Positions 16,747-24,902 of a stretch of DNA of 64,000 nucleotides are shown here, piece after piece. Position 1 is the first letter of the stretch. Every line of letters begins with the position of its first letter. Under the pieces are notes generated by a model. The model was not told the DNA's origin. It ran no database searches and was given only the letters and a program-made list of their open reading frames with translations. A program made the position numbers and the translations under genes. The DNA lies in NCBI GenBank assembly GCA_038064395.1, contig JBBTTE010000003.1, positions 124,001 to 188,000 of the forward strand, in the 5' to 3' direction. This stretch comes from JBBTTE01 sp038064395 (GTDB taxonomy: Bacteria > Patescibacteriota > Saccharimonadia > Saccharimonadales > UBA4665).

Positions 16747-18360
16747 ATGGCTGTTGCAGCCGCTGAACGAACAAAAGCCATTCCTAATTTCGAACAAGCA
16801 GAGCAACCAGCATTGCCCGTGGATGAACGCTGCTTAACAGAGGTAGATAACTTTAACTATTATCGCCAAGAAGACGGCTCCCATAGTTATTGGGCACAGG
16901 ACGAAGTATTAACAAATCTAATCACCGCCACAAAAGAAGCGGCGATGCCCTATGCTGTCAGCAAAACTGAGCATGTTTATGAAGCTTCAAGAGATCGAGA
17001 CGAAAAAGGACGACTTATCGGAAGTTTTGTTTGGCTTGGCAAAACAGCCGTCGAAAACGCCCAGTCAGGACTTAGATATCACAAACACCCAGCGGCATTG
17101 GAGCGAGTTAAGGTAGAAGTCGATGAAGCTCAGGACGCTCAGCAGAACCTAAGACCAGGCACGACCAAGGTATTCATATCGCCAAGAATGAGTCGGTCTG
17201 ATGCTACGCTCGAAGTTGCCCAAGCTGAACATTTGGCTGACGACGACTCAGTTCGCATCAGTGACGCAGTGGCCGACGATGGAGGCAAAATACTAAGACG
17301 CGAGATGCAATCCCTACTCGTTCGTGATATACCTCTCGAAGCATGGGTTGCTATGCTCGAAGACCCCAATAACATATTCGGCAAATCAATTCAGGTAGAC
17401 AACCCTGACTCGGCTCTTTCGGTCATGAAAACCCACCGCGAGCTAGAGATACCAAGCGATAAGCTTCCCAAAGGCGTGATAAGCATCATCGAAGCTGTCG
17501 CTCCTTATGTTGAAGATAGAGCTGCCCGAAGCAGTCTCGAGGCTCAACTAGAACGTTTCCACGAATCGCAAGAAGAAATAGACGACAAAGCAGTCAACAT
17601 CGCTAAACGTTGGCGAGACTTTGAGATGGAACTAGCAGACAGCTTACATGACGGTGAAGCGACCTTGGAGGTACGTTCCTTCATCAATAGTATGCAAGAT
17701 AAGTGGAATGATGATGACCTCGCGGTAATTAATGAGCATGCTCAACCGAGTGCTAATTATAAAATGTCCCGACAACTGGCCGCAATAATTGAGAAGGCTA
17801 AGCAAAACATGCTTTGGGTTAGGGCTGGCGTAATCACTGGCAACGAGAAGGTTCTAGAGCAACTCGACGAAGCAACGGCCGACAAAATCTATGAAACAGA
17901 AATGTCGACCCAAGAAATCTATCAAGAGCATGGCAATACGGAACAGATGCATATTCAGAACGCTCAAATGGATCGACAAATCGCCAACCAAAACGTTGAT
18001 GTCGGTGGTGGTTGCCCTGGCGAGAGCAAAGCTAACTTCAAGAGCGATATTCTCGAAGGCACCAACCTAGAGCTAACTAGTAGCAAAGAGAAGAGAGTCG
18101 GCAGGACTCGTCGTCGTCGCTGCGTCGTCGAAGGTTGCCCAACCAGTCCACGCGAAGTTAAGGTAGGCGGCTGTGGCGTATGCTTGGAGCGCTGCCAGAA
18201 GCTATTTGATAAAGGCCGAGACCCTACAAAGATGAGCGCCGCTTCCAAGGCTTCAGGCAAGTCAGCCACGGCGAACGTCATTAACATTAATCAACCAGAA
18301 AAACCCAAAGACGATCTACCAACCAAAGAGCAAAAGCCTGAGCTAGCAATGGCTGCCTAG
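16747..18360 (+). CDS. Uncharacterised protein under cobalamin riboswitch control, Cys-rich C-terminus
   Basis: This 537-aa soluble protein has no signal peptide or membrane segment. I recognise no family. The first 400 residues are mostly charged and helical. A glycine-rich GGGCPG motif sits near residue 420. An Arg/Lys-rich stretch (RTRRRR) leads into a Cys cluster (C-x4-C, later C-x2-C-x3-C, about residues 458-485) that looks like a zinc-binding knuckle. The tail is Lys/Pro/Ala-rich. The cobalamin riboswitch directly upstream suggests that B12 level controls it, yet nothing in the protein resembles B12 uptake, synthesis or a B12-replacing isozyme. Confidence 0.8.
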   Translation: MAVAAAERTKAIPNFEQAEQPALPVDERCLTEVDNFNYYRQEDGSHSYWAQDEVLTNLITATKEAAMPYAVSKTEHVYEASRDRDEKGRLIGSFVWLGKTAVENAQSGLRYHKHPAALERVKVEVDEAQDAQQNLRPGTTKVFISPRMSRSDATLEVAQAEHLADDDSVRISDAVADDGGKILRREMQSLLVRDIPLEAWVAMLEDPNNIFGKSIQVDNPDSALSVMKTHRELEIPSDKLPKGVISIIEAVAPYVEDRAARSSLEAQLERFHESQEEIDDKAVNIAKRWRDFEMELADSLHDGEATLEVRSFINSMQDKWNDDDLAVINEHAQPSANYKMSRQLAAIIEKAKQNMLWVRAGVITGNEKVLEQLDEATADKIYETEMSTQEIYQEHGNTEQMHIQNAQMDRQIANQNVDVGGGCPGESKANFKSDILEGTNLELTSSKEKRVGRTRRRRCVVEGCPTSPREVKVGGCGVCLERCQKLFDKGRDPTKMSAASKASGKSATANVININQPEKPKDDLPTKEQKPELAMAA

Positions 18361-18379
18361 TTCTGAGACTATATTGATA

Positions 18380-18988
18380 ATGACTAACAAGACGAAGCAG
18401 CTAAGACGAATAGGAATCTACGCCGGAACGTTTGATCCTGTGCATTCGGGCCACGTGACATTTGCATTGCAAGCTTTGCAAGCAACCAAGCTGGACAAGG
18501 TTTACTTCTTGCCAGAACGGCAGCCTCGCAACAAGCGTAACGCCGAACACTTCGGTCATCGCGTAGCTATGCTACTGCGAGCAATCAAGCCTCATCCTCA
18601 ATTCGACGTACTGGAGCTGGTAGATGTTAACTTCAGTGTTGAACGAACTTTACCCAAACTACAGAAGCAGTTTGAGGGTGATCAATTGGTTTTCTTGTTC
18701 GGATCAGATATCCTGGCCGGGTTGCAAGACTGGCCTAAGGCAGAAAAGCTATTGGCCGAAACCGAACTAGTTATCGGTCTTCGCCATCAGGATAATCGAG
18801 AAGCAATGCACAAAATTATTGAGGCCTGGCCATTGAAGCCTAAAGTTCTGACGATGTTTCCTAGCTATGCGCCAGAAGTATCCTCAGGCCGCGTGCGTGA
18901 GGCTCTACGCAGCCAGCAATCTACCCAAGGTATCTTGAAAAGCGTTGAACGCTACAGCAATAAGAATTGGCTATACGTCTCCCTCTGA
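18380..18988 (+). CDS. NadD-like nicotinate-nucleotide adenylyltransferase family protein
   Basis: This protein of about 202 aa has the nucleotidyltransferase motif GTFDPVHSGHV (HxGH) at residues 14-24, LVFLFGSDILAGLQDW in the middle and SSGRVREAL near the end (the ISSTxIR position). The usual PPHK motif after the first helix is altered (RQPRNKR), so the substrate may differ from NaMN. It is a cytosolic enzyme, probably of NAD synthesis. The start is taken at the ATG at 18380; TTG at 18374 is in frame. Confidence 0.7.
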   Translation: MTNKTKQLRRIGIYAGTFDPVHSGHVTFALQALQATKLDKVYFLPERQPRNKRNAEHFGHRVAMLLRAIKPHPQFDVLELVDVNFSVERTLPKLQKQFEGDQLVFLFGSDILAGLQDWPKAEKLLAETELVIGLRHQDNREAMHKIIEAWPLKPKVLTMFPSYAPEVSSGRVREALRSQQSTQGILKSVERYSNKNWLYVSL

Positions 18989-19020
18989 GTCGCTAGTTGG
19001 TGGTTCTTTCAACTCTAATC

Positions 19021-19106
19021 TGGGCACAATATAGAATCTATATCGATTCGATATGTTTTCTATACACTTTTTATATTGATTAGGTATGGAATTTATATGG
19101 TGCCCA
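19021..19106. repeat. Imperfect palindromic element A
   Basis: The outer arms TGGGCAC (19021-19027) and GTGCCCA (19100-19106) extend through an AT-rich second arm, giving about 14 pairs with one mismatch and one G-T. An inner palindrome ATATCGA-T-TCGATAT lies at 19040-19054. The 14-nt string GGAATTTATATGGT at 19088-19101 recurs exactly at the same place in the element at 31622-31692. Confidence 0.6.
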
Positions 19107-19265
19107 AAAGGTAACACAAAAACCAAGCCTCGCGACTGCATGGCAGCAGCAGTAAAAGCAGCGTCAAAGTTGACAGAGCTTAAGCGGCTTGATAGTATAA
19201 ATGCACTTCATCGACTCTCAAATATAGAGTCATGGGAGACAAAAACTACAACTAAAAAAGTGTGA
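19086..19265 (+). CDS. Possible 59-aa small protein
   Basis: This is an ATG-initiated frame, MEFIWCPKGNTKTKPRDCMA and onward, ending KTTTKKV. It is basic with two Cys (WCPKGN and RDCM), followed by a helix rich in Ala, Lys and Leu. Its start lies inside the palindromic element, and there is no convincing ribosome binding site. I recognise no family. It could be a chance frame. Confidence 0.35.
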   Translation: MEFIWCPKGNTKTKPRDCMAAAVKAASKLTELKRLDSINALHRLSNIESWETKTTTKKV

Positions 19266-19405
19266 ATGCGTCCATTATTCTAAGGGCGCGGGTTCGCGGT
19301 GAGAGGTGAGAGTGACGTGTCCGTAAAAATAAAGATAGTTAAGACGCCCGAAGTTCGGGTAAAAGTGCATGTTGATCGCCCAGAGTGGCGAGAGTTCTTG
19401 TATTA

Positions 19406-20080
19406 CTAGTTTTGCTTGGCTGAAGCAGCCTGCTTAGCAATAGCTTCGTTGATAACCTTATTGAAGGCATCTACACTGTTGGCAATCTCGGTCTTTTTGC
19501 CATTTATGAAGAAGGCAGGGGTACCGGTAACATTGAGTTTTGTGCCAGCGGCGATATCGGCATTAATTGTGTCGTTAACTGCGCTACTTGCAAAGTCAGT
19601 CTTGTACTTGGCGACATTTAGTCCAATCTGCTTAGCAAACTGGTCGAAGAAGGTATTTGGATCGTTAGCGGCTACCCAGCCACTTTGGCCGTTTGGATCG
19701 TTGGATTCATAGAGGGCGTCATGCATTTCCCAGAACTTGCCTTGAAGGGCGGCTGCTTGGGCAGCTCGGGATGCGGCAAAGGCGTTCTTGTGGATGTTTG
19801 ATAGAGGGAAGTTGCTGAATTGGAACTTGATCTTATCACCAAACTCAGCTTGGACTTGCTTTACAGTCGGGTAGTATTGCTGGCAGTAAGGACATTGGTA
19901 ATCACCGTATTCCACGAGTGTTACCCCTGTAGTTCCTGCGCCAATAACGTTTTGGCTGACACTAGCGCCACTTGCCTTACTGCTGCCAGACTTAGAGTCG
20001 CTGTTGCTACTGGTCACTACAAAGATACCAACGAAGGCTAGAATAATAGCTATCAAAACTCCCAAAAACTGCTTAGACAT
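19406..20080 (-). CDS. DsbA/thioredoxin-fold membrane-anchored oxidoreductase
   Basis: This 224-aa protein has an N-terminal membrane anchor (VLIAIILAFVGIFVV), a Ser/Gly linker, and a thioredoxin_4/DsbA-like domain with the redox motif QCPYCQQYYP (CxxC) near residue 63. The cis-Pro region is NVTGTPAFFINGK near residue 190. It acts outside the membrane in making or shuffling disulfides, which fits the many Cys pairs in secreted proteins of this window. An AGGAG lies upstream of the ATG. The length is normal. Confidence 0.88.
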   Translation of the reverse strand: MSKQFLGVLIAIILAFVGIFVVTSSNSDSKSGSSKASGASVSQNVIGAGTTGVTLVEYGDYQCPYCQQYYPTVKQVQAEFGDKIKFQFSNFPLSNIHKNAFAASRAAQAAALQGKFWEMHDALYESNDPNGQSGWVAANDPNTFFDQFAKQIGLNVAKYKTDFASSAVNDTINADIAAGTKLNVTGTPAFFINGKKTEIANSVDAFNKVINEAIAKQAASAKQN

Positions 20081-20167
20081 TCATAACTCCTAATTACTTA
20101 GATAAAGTATACAGCAACAACTGGCTGACTTGGGAATCGGCCCTAGACGTTATAAGCTAAAGGGGTA

Positions 20168-21208
20168 ATGACCAACCTGATATTTGCCCTACTCTTACTC
20201 TTGTTAGCTCTGGCTGGCGTAGTTGTGCGTAAGACCTACTATTATCTACCGATCAAAGAATTGAAGCGCAAAGCCGAGAAACACGATCCACTGTCGATGC
20301 AGCTTTATAGAGCAGCAGCCTACGGCAATAGTCTACGAAGTTTACTCTGGCTCTACATTGGCTTCACTAGTGCGGCTAGCCTCATACTCTTAGCGCGTGA
20401 ACTGCCGATCTGGGTTAGTCTGTTGATGGTCGGTCCATTACTCTGGGTGGCTTTTTCGCTGATTCCTGCCACCAGGACAACCAAGCTCGGAGCCAAGCTA
20501 ACCGCCTCAGTTACGCCCTTAGTAGCCTGGTTACTGAACTACCTTCACCCAGTCCTTAGTCGCAGCGCTGACGTAGTCGAAAAACGCTACATAGCCTCAA
20601 CCCATACCGGTCTATTCGAAACGGCTGACCTAATCGAGTTAATTAAGCAACAGCAACAACAGCCTGACAGTCGTATTAGTGATGAACAGCTTGATATCGC
20701 CAAGCGCGCACTGAGCTTCGATGATCATATAGTCGGTGACATCATGACACCACGCAAGGGCATCAAGATAATACTGGCTGACGATACAATCGGTCCGATC
20801 CTGATTGATGAACTTCACAAGAGCGGCCACAATTACGCTCTGGTTAAGGAAACACGCAAAGGCGACTTCGTAGGTAGCCTGGGCTTCCGTCAGCTTGATC
20901 TGCACAGCCAAGGCAAAGTTAACGACATAATGCGCAGTGGCGTTTATTATCTCCATGAAGATGATGCCTTGAGCCAAGCCTTGCATGCCTTCTTCGTTAC
21001 CAACTCCTCACTCTTCGTGGTGGTCAACAGCCTCGAAGAGTACATAGGTGTTCTGTCCATCGAAAACGTTCTTCATCAACTGCTTGGTCATGTGCCTGGC
21101 GACGACTTCGATCAATACTCTGACCCTGCCTATGTGGCAGCTCGCCACGCCCCCCACAAAGAATCAGACGAAACCCCTGTTAAAACAGATGAAGAAGTGA
21201 TAGAATAA
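20168..21208 (+). CDS. CNNM/CorC-like membrane protein with CBS region
   Basis: This 346-aa protein has one N-terminal segment and a membrane hairpin region (about residues 60-105). A linker with a Gln run (KQQQQQPDSRI) follows, then FDDHIVGDIMTPRKGI, the conserved entry to the CBS pair of hemolysin C/CorC proteins, and two CBS-like modules to about residue 310. The C-terminus is acidic. Family members act in Mg/Co efflux or adenosyl-nucleotide sensing. An AAAGGGG Shine-Dalgarno lies before the ATG. Its stop overlaps the promoter box of aspS. Confidence 0.8.
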   Translation: MTNLIFALLLLLLALAGVVVRKTYYYLPIKELKRKAEKHDPLSMQLYRAAAYGNSLRSLLWLYIGFTSAASLILLARELPIWVSLLMVGPLLWVAFSLIPATRTTKLGAKLTASVTPLVAWLLNYLHPVLSRSADVVEKRYIASTHTGLFETADLIELIKQQQQQPDSRISDEQLDIAKRALSFDDHIVGDIMTPRKGIKIILADDTIGPILIDELHKSGHNYALVKETRKGDFVGSLGFRQLDLHSQGKVNDIMRSGVYYLHEDDALSQALHAFFVTNSSLFVVVNSLEEYIGVLSIENVLHQLLGHVPGDDFDQYSDPAYVAARHAPHKESDETPVKTDEEVIE

Positions 21209-21214
21209 CACCTT

Positions 21215-22525
21215 ATGAGAATTCTTAGTAGTGACGTCAAAGACCATGTCGGTAAGACAGTTCATGTGCAGGGCTGGCTTCACAAGAAGCGTCTTCTTGG
21301 CGGCCTGACCTTCATCAACGTCCGTGATCGTCGTGGACTTGTTCAGGTTGTTATCAAAGATAAGGCTGAAGTCGAAAAGCTTCGTGGTCTTCAGATCGGT
21401 ACCGTTCTGACGGTTGACGGGAAAGTTGTTGAAGAGCCACGTGCGCCAGGCGGGGCTGAGCTGCATGACGCTGTTGTGACTGTTCTCGTGCCGGTTACCG
21501 ACGAACCCCCAATCGAGATTGATAAGCCAATCGGCCACAAGCCCGAAAACCTTGACACTCTGTTTGAGCACCGCGCACTTAACTTGCGCAACCTTCAGGA
21601 GCAAAAAATCTTTAAGATACGCGCCAGCTTACTGCGCTATATCCGAGAGTTTTTGGGCAAGCATGAGTTCGTAGAGATACAAACACCTAAGTTGCTAGCG
21701 GGCGCCACAGAAGGTGGAGCTGAAGTTTTCAAGCTAGATTACTTTGGTCAAGAAGCCACACTTGCACAGAGCCCGCAGCTCTATAAGCAGATGATGGTCG
21801 GTGCTTTTGAGCGAGTCTTCGAGATAGCTCCAGCCTTCCGCGCTGAACTTAGTGCCACCACGAGGCACATGAGTGAAGTCATGATGCTGGATATCGAAAT
21901 GGGCTTTGTAAAAGACCACGACGAAGTATTGGATATGGTCGGTGACTTGACGATCGATGCTCTCAGGAGAACCTACAAGGACCACGCTGATGATCTTAAG
22001 TCACTCAACGCACCAGAGCTAGTTGTCACAGACAAAGTCCCCAAGTTCAGCGTTGCCGAAATCCACGAGCTATACACCAAGGCTACAGGCAATGACACTA
22101 CGGAGGAGAAAGACCTTATTCCAGACGAAGAGAAGTGGATCTGTGAGTACACCAAGAAGCAATCTGGCTCAGAGTTAGTCTATGCCGTGAAATTCCCTAT
22201 CGAAGCAATGAAATTCTACCACCAAGTTAACCCTGAGGACCCGACTACAGTCTTATGGGGAGATTTGCTGTTCCGTGGTCTTGAGATAGCCACCGTTCCA
22301 TTACGTGAATATCGTTATGACAAGCTTGTCGAACAGATGAAGGCTGCTGGAGTAGACGTCGAACACCCTGGCTACAAGTATTACTTACAGGCCTTTAAGT
22401 TTGGTCTTCCCCAACACGGCGGCTGCGGCTATGGCATCGACCGCCTAGTGCAGAAGACGATAGGGCTGAAAAACGTTAAGGAAGCTACGCTATTCCCGCG
22501 TGATATCAACCGCTTGGCACCATAA
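21215..22525 (+). CDS. aspS: Aspartyl-tRNA synthetase, archaeal/eukaryal type
   Basis: This 436-aa class II synthetase starts with an OB-fold anticodon domain (VQGWLHKKRLLGGLTFINVRD). The catalytic core has QSPQLYKQMMVG, motif 2 FEIAPAFRAE with TTRHMSEVMMLDIEMGF, and motif 3 GGCGYGIDRLV. It is about 150 residues shorter than standard bacterial AspRS and lacks the GAD insertion, matching the archaeal type (AspRS2), often non-discriminating for tRNA-Asn. TAGAAT at 21201-21206 lies 8 nt before the ATG, which suggests a leaderless mRNA. Confidence 0.92.
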   Translation: MRILSSDVKDHVGKTVHVQGWLHKKRLLGGLTFINVRDRRGLVQVVIKDKAEVEKLRGLQIGTVLTVDGKVVEEPRAPGGAELHDAVVTVLVPVTDEPPIEIDKPIGHKPENLDTLFEHRALNLRNLQEQKIFKIRASLLRYIREFLGKHEFVEIQTPKLLAGATEGGAEVFKLDYFGQEATLAQSPQLYKQMMVGAFERVFEIAPAFRAELSATTRHMSEVMMLDIEMGFVKDHDEVLDMVGDLTIDALRRTYKDHADDLKSLNAPELVVTDKVPKFSVAEIHELYTKATGNDTTEEKDLIPDEEKWICEYTKKQSGSELVYAVKFPIEAMKFYHQVNPEDPTTVLWGDLLFRGLEIATVPLREYRYDKLVEQMKAAGVDVEHPGYKYYLQAFKFGLPQHGGCGYGIDRLVQKTIGLKNVKEATLFPRDINRLAP

Positions 22526-22531
22526 ACTAAT

Positions 22532-23431
22532 ATGAAAAAGCAGTCATCAGCCAGAGGCGCCGAAGCCTTATTCGGCGCTGCTATGGCTTATGCACTGACG
22601 GGTATTTTTGTCCGTGCAGTGTCGCCGATGTGGACTGACAAGGCTCAGGTTGCTGTCCGTTTTAGTCTTGTATTCTTCTTCTTGGCCATCTATCAATTGG
22701 TGCGCAAGAACCGGGCCTGGGTGCCCAGTAAGCAGTTGGCGCCAATTTTATTTGGCGGTTTGCTCTCAACCATTATGATCCTCAGCTTCACCATTGCCAT
22801 CGGTAAGACTACGATCGCCAACGTGCTCTTTGTCTTCTATGCGGCCAATATGATTACGTCATTTTTGCTCGGTACGCTGAGCCTAAAAGAACAGGTTTCA
22901 CGCACAAAGCTGATTGCCCTCGCGTTAGCAATCTTGGGATTAGCCGTCTATTCAGGCTCAATTGCTAGCGGCAATCAAGGCATTATTCTATCCATCGTTG
23001 CAGGGATTGCCGGCGGCACTATCAACCTCATCAACAAGCAGCTCACTGGTGTTGATCGCACGGCTGTCTTGGCGCTATGGTTTGGGCTAGTAACTATGTT
23101 ATCTTCCGGCTGGTTGCTGCTATCAGGTGACCAGATTCTCCGCAGCGCAAGTTTGCACTTGTCGCTTCTGACGATAGTCTTTGCGTTGGTAATTGTGGTT
23201 GGCGCATATCTAACTCTCTACGGATTTCAGCACTTTGATGTCAATATTGGCAGCGTAATTATGTCGACTGAGCTGGTGTTTGCGGCCGTCATGGCCTACT
23301 TTTTGTTTAACGAAGTACCCCAAGCACACGAGCTGGCTGGCGGTGCGTTTATCTTGCTAGCGTCGGTCATTGGTAGCGGCATATTTGATAAGCCCAAAAA
23401 CTCCTTACAGCCAATAGCGCAGCCCGATTAG
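22532..23431 (+). CDS. EamA/DMT-family transporter
   Basis: This 299-aa protein has ten predicted membrane segments arranged as two EamA repeats. The first repeat ends near LALAILGLAVYSG, and the second ends with AHELAGGAFILLASVIGSGIF. This pattern is typical of drug/metabolite exporters. It follows aspS by 6 bp on the same strand, so readthrough expression is likely. The substrate is not predictable from the sequence. Confidence 0.88.
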   Translation: MKKQSSARGAEALFGAAMAYALTGIFVRAVSPMWTDKAQVAVRFSLVFFFLAIYQLVRKNRAWVPSKQLAPILFGGLLSTIMILSFTIAIGKTTIANVLFVFYAANMITSFLLGTLSLKEQVSRTKLIALALAILGLAVYSGSIASGNQGIILSIVAGIAGGTINLINKQLTGVDRTAVLALWFGLVTMLSSGWLLLSGDQILRSASLHLSLLTIVFALVIVVGAYLTLYGFQHFDVNIGSVIMSTELVFAAVMAYFLFNEVPQAHELAGGAFILLASVIGSGIFDKPKNSLQPIAQPD

Positions 23432-23435
23432 GCTG

Positions 23436-24071
23436 CTACTTGGGTTCATTGTCGAGGCTTTGCCAGATGTACCAACTGGCGACTGATTCGTAGGGGTGCC
23501 AGTTGTTCTTGGCAGCTATCTCAGTAACTTGCGAGGGTGTTGGGACTTCGGGTAGTCCATAAAGCTTCTTGATTCCATTGCGAATTCCCAAGTCACCAGT
23601 AGGCAAGATATCCAATCGACCCATACAGAACATTAGGAACATATGTGCTGTCCATTCACCAATGCCTTTGACAGCCGTTAGCTCAGTTATGATGGTGACG
23701 TTATCTAAGTCGTCGAACTTGTCGAACTCCAACTTGCCGTCGAGAATGTGCTGAGCCAAATCACGGATGTAGAGAGCCTTGGCATTACTCAAGCCAGCCG
23801 TCCGTAACTCTTCAACTGACTTAGCTAGGATTGCTTGCGGTGCAGGGAATTCTTCTTCGAACAAAGCTTGGAAGCGACCTTCAATAGTCCTAGCGGCCTT
23901 GACGCTGAGCTGTTGACTGATGATGCTGTCGATTAGTTCCCAGTAGTAATTCTTGTGTGGCTCAATGGTGCATAGCCCCACCTGCTTGATTACTGGAGAA
24001 AGCTTAGAGTTACTAGAGCTTAAGTGCTTCGCGGCTGCCTCAGCCAGGGTGGGTGTTATGACCTGATGCAT
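23436..24071 (-). CDS. DNA-3-methyladenine glycosylase II-like (HhH-GPD)
   Basis: This 211-aa base-excision glycosylase has a helix-hairpin-helix LTAVKGIGEWTAHMFLMF near residue 135-152, followed by the catalytic Asp in LPTGDLGIRNGI. The helix SIISQQLSVKAA is the conserved AlkA-type substrate-pocket region. It lacks the N-terminal AlkA domain and the FeS cluster of endonuclease III. It removes alkylated purines from DNA. It is convergent with the EamA gene, with a 4-bp gap. Confidence 0.9.
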   Translation of the reverse strand: MHQVITPTLAEAAAKHLSSSNSKLSPVIKQVGLCTIEPHKNYYWELIDSIISQQLSVKAARTIEGRFQALFEEEFPAPQAILAKSVEELRTAGLSNAKALYIRDLAQHILDGKLEFDKFDDLDNVTIITELTAVKGIGEWTAHMFLMFCMGRLDILPTGDLGIRNGIKKLYGLPEVPTPSQVTEIAAKNNWHPYESVASWYIWQSLDNEPK

Positions 24072-24085
24072 GCTAGCATTGTAAT

Positions 24086-24850
24086 ATGATCGCCCTGATT
24101 CTGCTTATCAATGCCTTGTTCTTGTTCGTGTACATGACTGTGGTTTTTGTGTTAGCTGAGCGACGGGGCCGTCTCGATACAGTCGATATTGCTTGGGGGC
24201 CAGCTTTCCTGATGGTTGCTTGGCTAACGGCTGTTATCGAAGTGACACCGCAGAGTTTTGTGATAGCAATTCTAGTAACTATCTGGGGTCTACGCCTGGC
24301 GTTTCATATTGGACTGCGTGCCAAGAAAAAGTCTGATGATCCACGCTACACCGAGCTTACTAAGAAGTGGAAAGGTGATGTCTGGCGCAGGGCTTACATT
24401 TCTATTTTTCTTCTGCAGGGCGCACTGGTCTGGATAATAAGTTTGCCAATAGTCATGGCTAGCGGCGAACAGTTAAGTGGCTGGTCATGGCTGACGTGGC
24501 TGGGTGGCATTATCTGGCTCAAAGGGTACTTAATCGAAGTTGCCGCCGACCGTCAATTAAGAGAATTCTTAAGCGACAAGGATCACCCCAAGGTTTTACA
24601 AACAGGCCTATGGCATTATAGTCGACACCCCAATTACTTCGGTGAATTGACCCAGTGGTGGGGAATTGGAGTTATTGCTCTTCAGGCTAGCTATGGCTGG
24701 GTTGGCTTAATTGGGCCGATCGCGCTCACTATTCTTATTGTCTATGTTTCGGGAATACCACCGATTGAACGGCGGCGCCAAGAAGATCATCAGTATCGGG
24801 AATACCAGCGCAAGACCAGTCCACTTATTCCGCTACCACCACACCAATAA
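24086..24850 (+). CDS. DUF1295 family membrane protein (steroid 5-alpha reductase-like)
   Basis: This 254-aa protein has six or seven membrane segments. It shows the DUF1295 signatures DTVDIAWGPAFLMVA near the start, LWHYSRHPNYFGELTQWWG near residue 180 and GIPPIERRRQEDHQYREYQR near the end. The family belongs to the isoprenylcysteine methyltransferase/steroid reductase fold; its bacterial substrates are unknown. TAGCAT at 24074-24079 lies 6 nt before the ATG. Confidence 0.88.
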   Translation: MIALILLINALFLFVYMTVVFVLAERRGRLDTVDIAWGPAFLMVAWLTAVIEVTPQSFVIAILVTIWGLRLAFHIGLRAKKKSDDPRYTELTKKWKGDVWRRAYISIFLLQGALVWIISLPIVMASGEQLSGWSWLTWLGGIIWLKGYLIEVAADRQLREFLSDKDHPKVLQTGLWHYSRHPNYFGELTQWWGIGVIALQASYGWVGLIGPIALTILIVYVSGIPPIERRRQEDHQYREYQRKTSPLIPLPPHQ

Positions 24851-24902
24851 CAGATAGTTACTGGGCCAAAACTTTGCTAAAATGACAGTAAAGGATAAGC
24901 AT

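Larger units (their letters stand above)
18989..19405 (+). other. 417-bp stretch without a clear gene
   Basis: This stretch holds an 86-bp imperfect palindrome (19021-19106), a 59-codon open frame (19086-19265) and a 36-codon GTG-initiated frame that ends inside the next gene. It has an AT-rich start and no tRNA-like fold that I could find. It may be a decayed gene or a small-protein locus. Confidence 0.5.
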
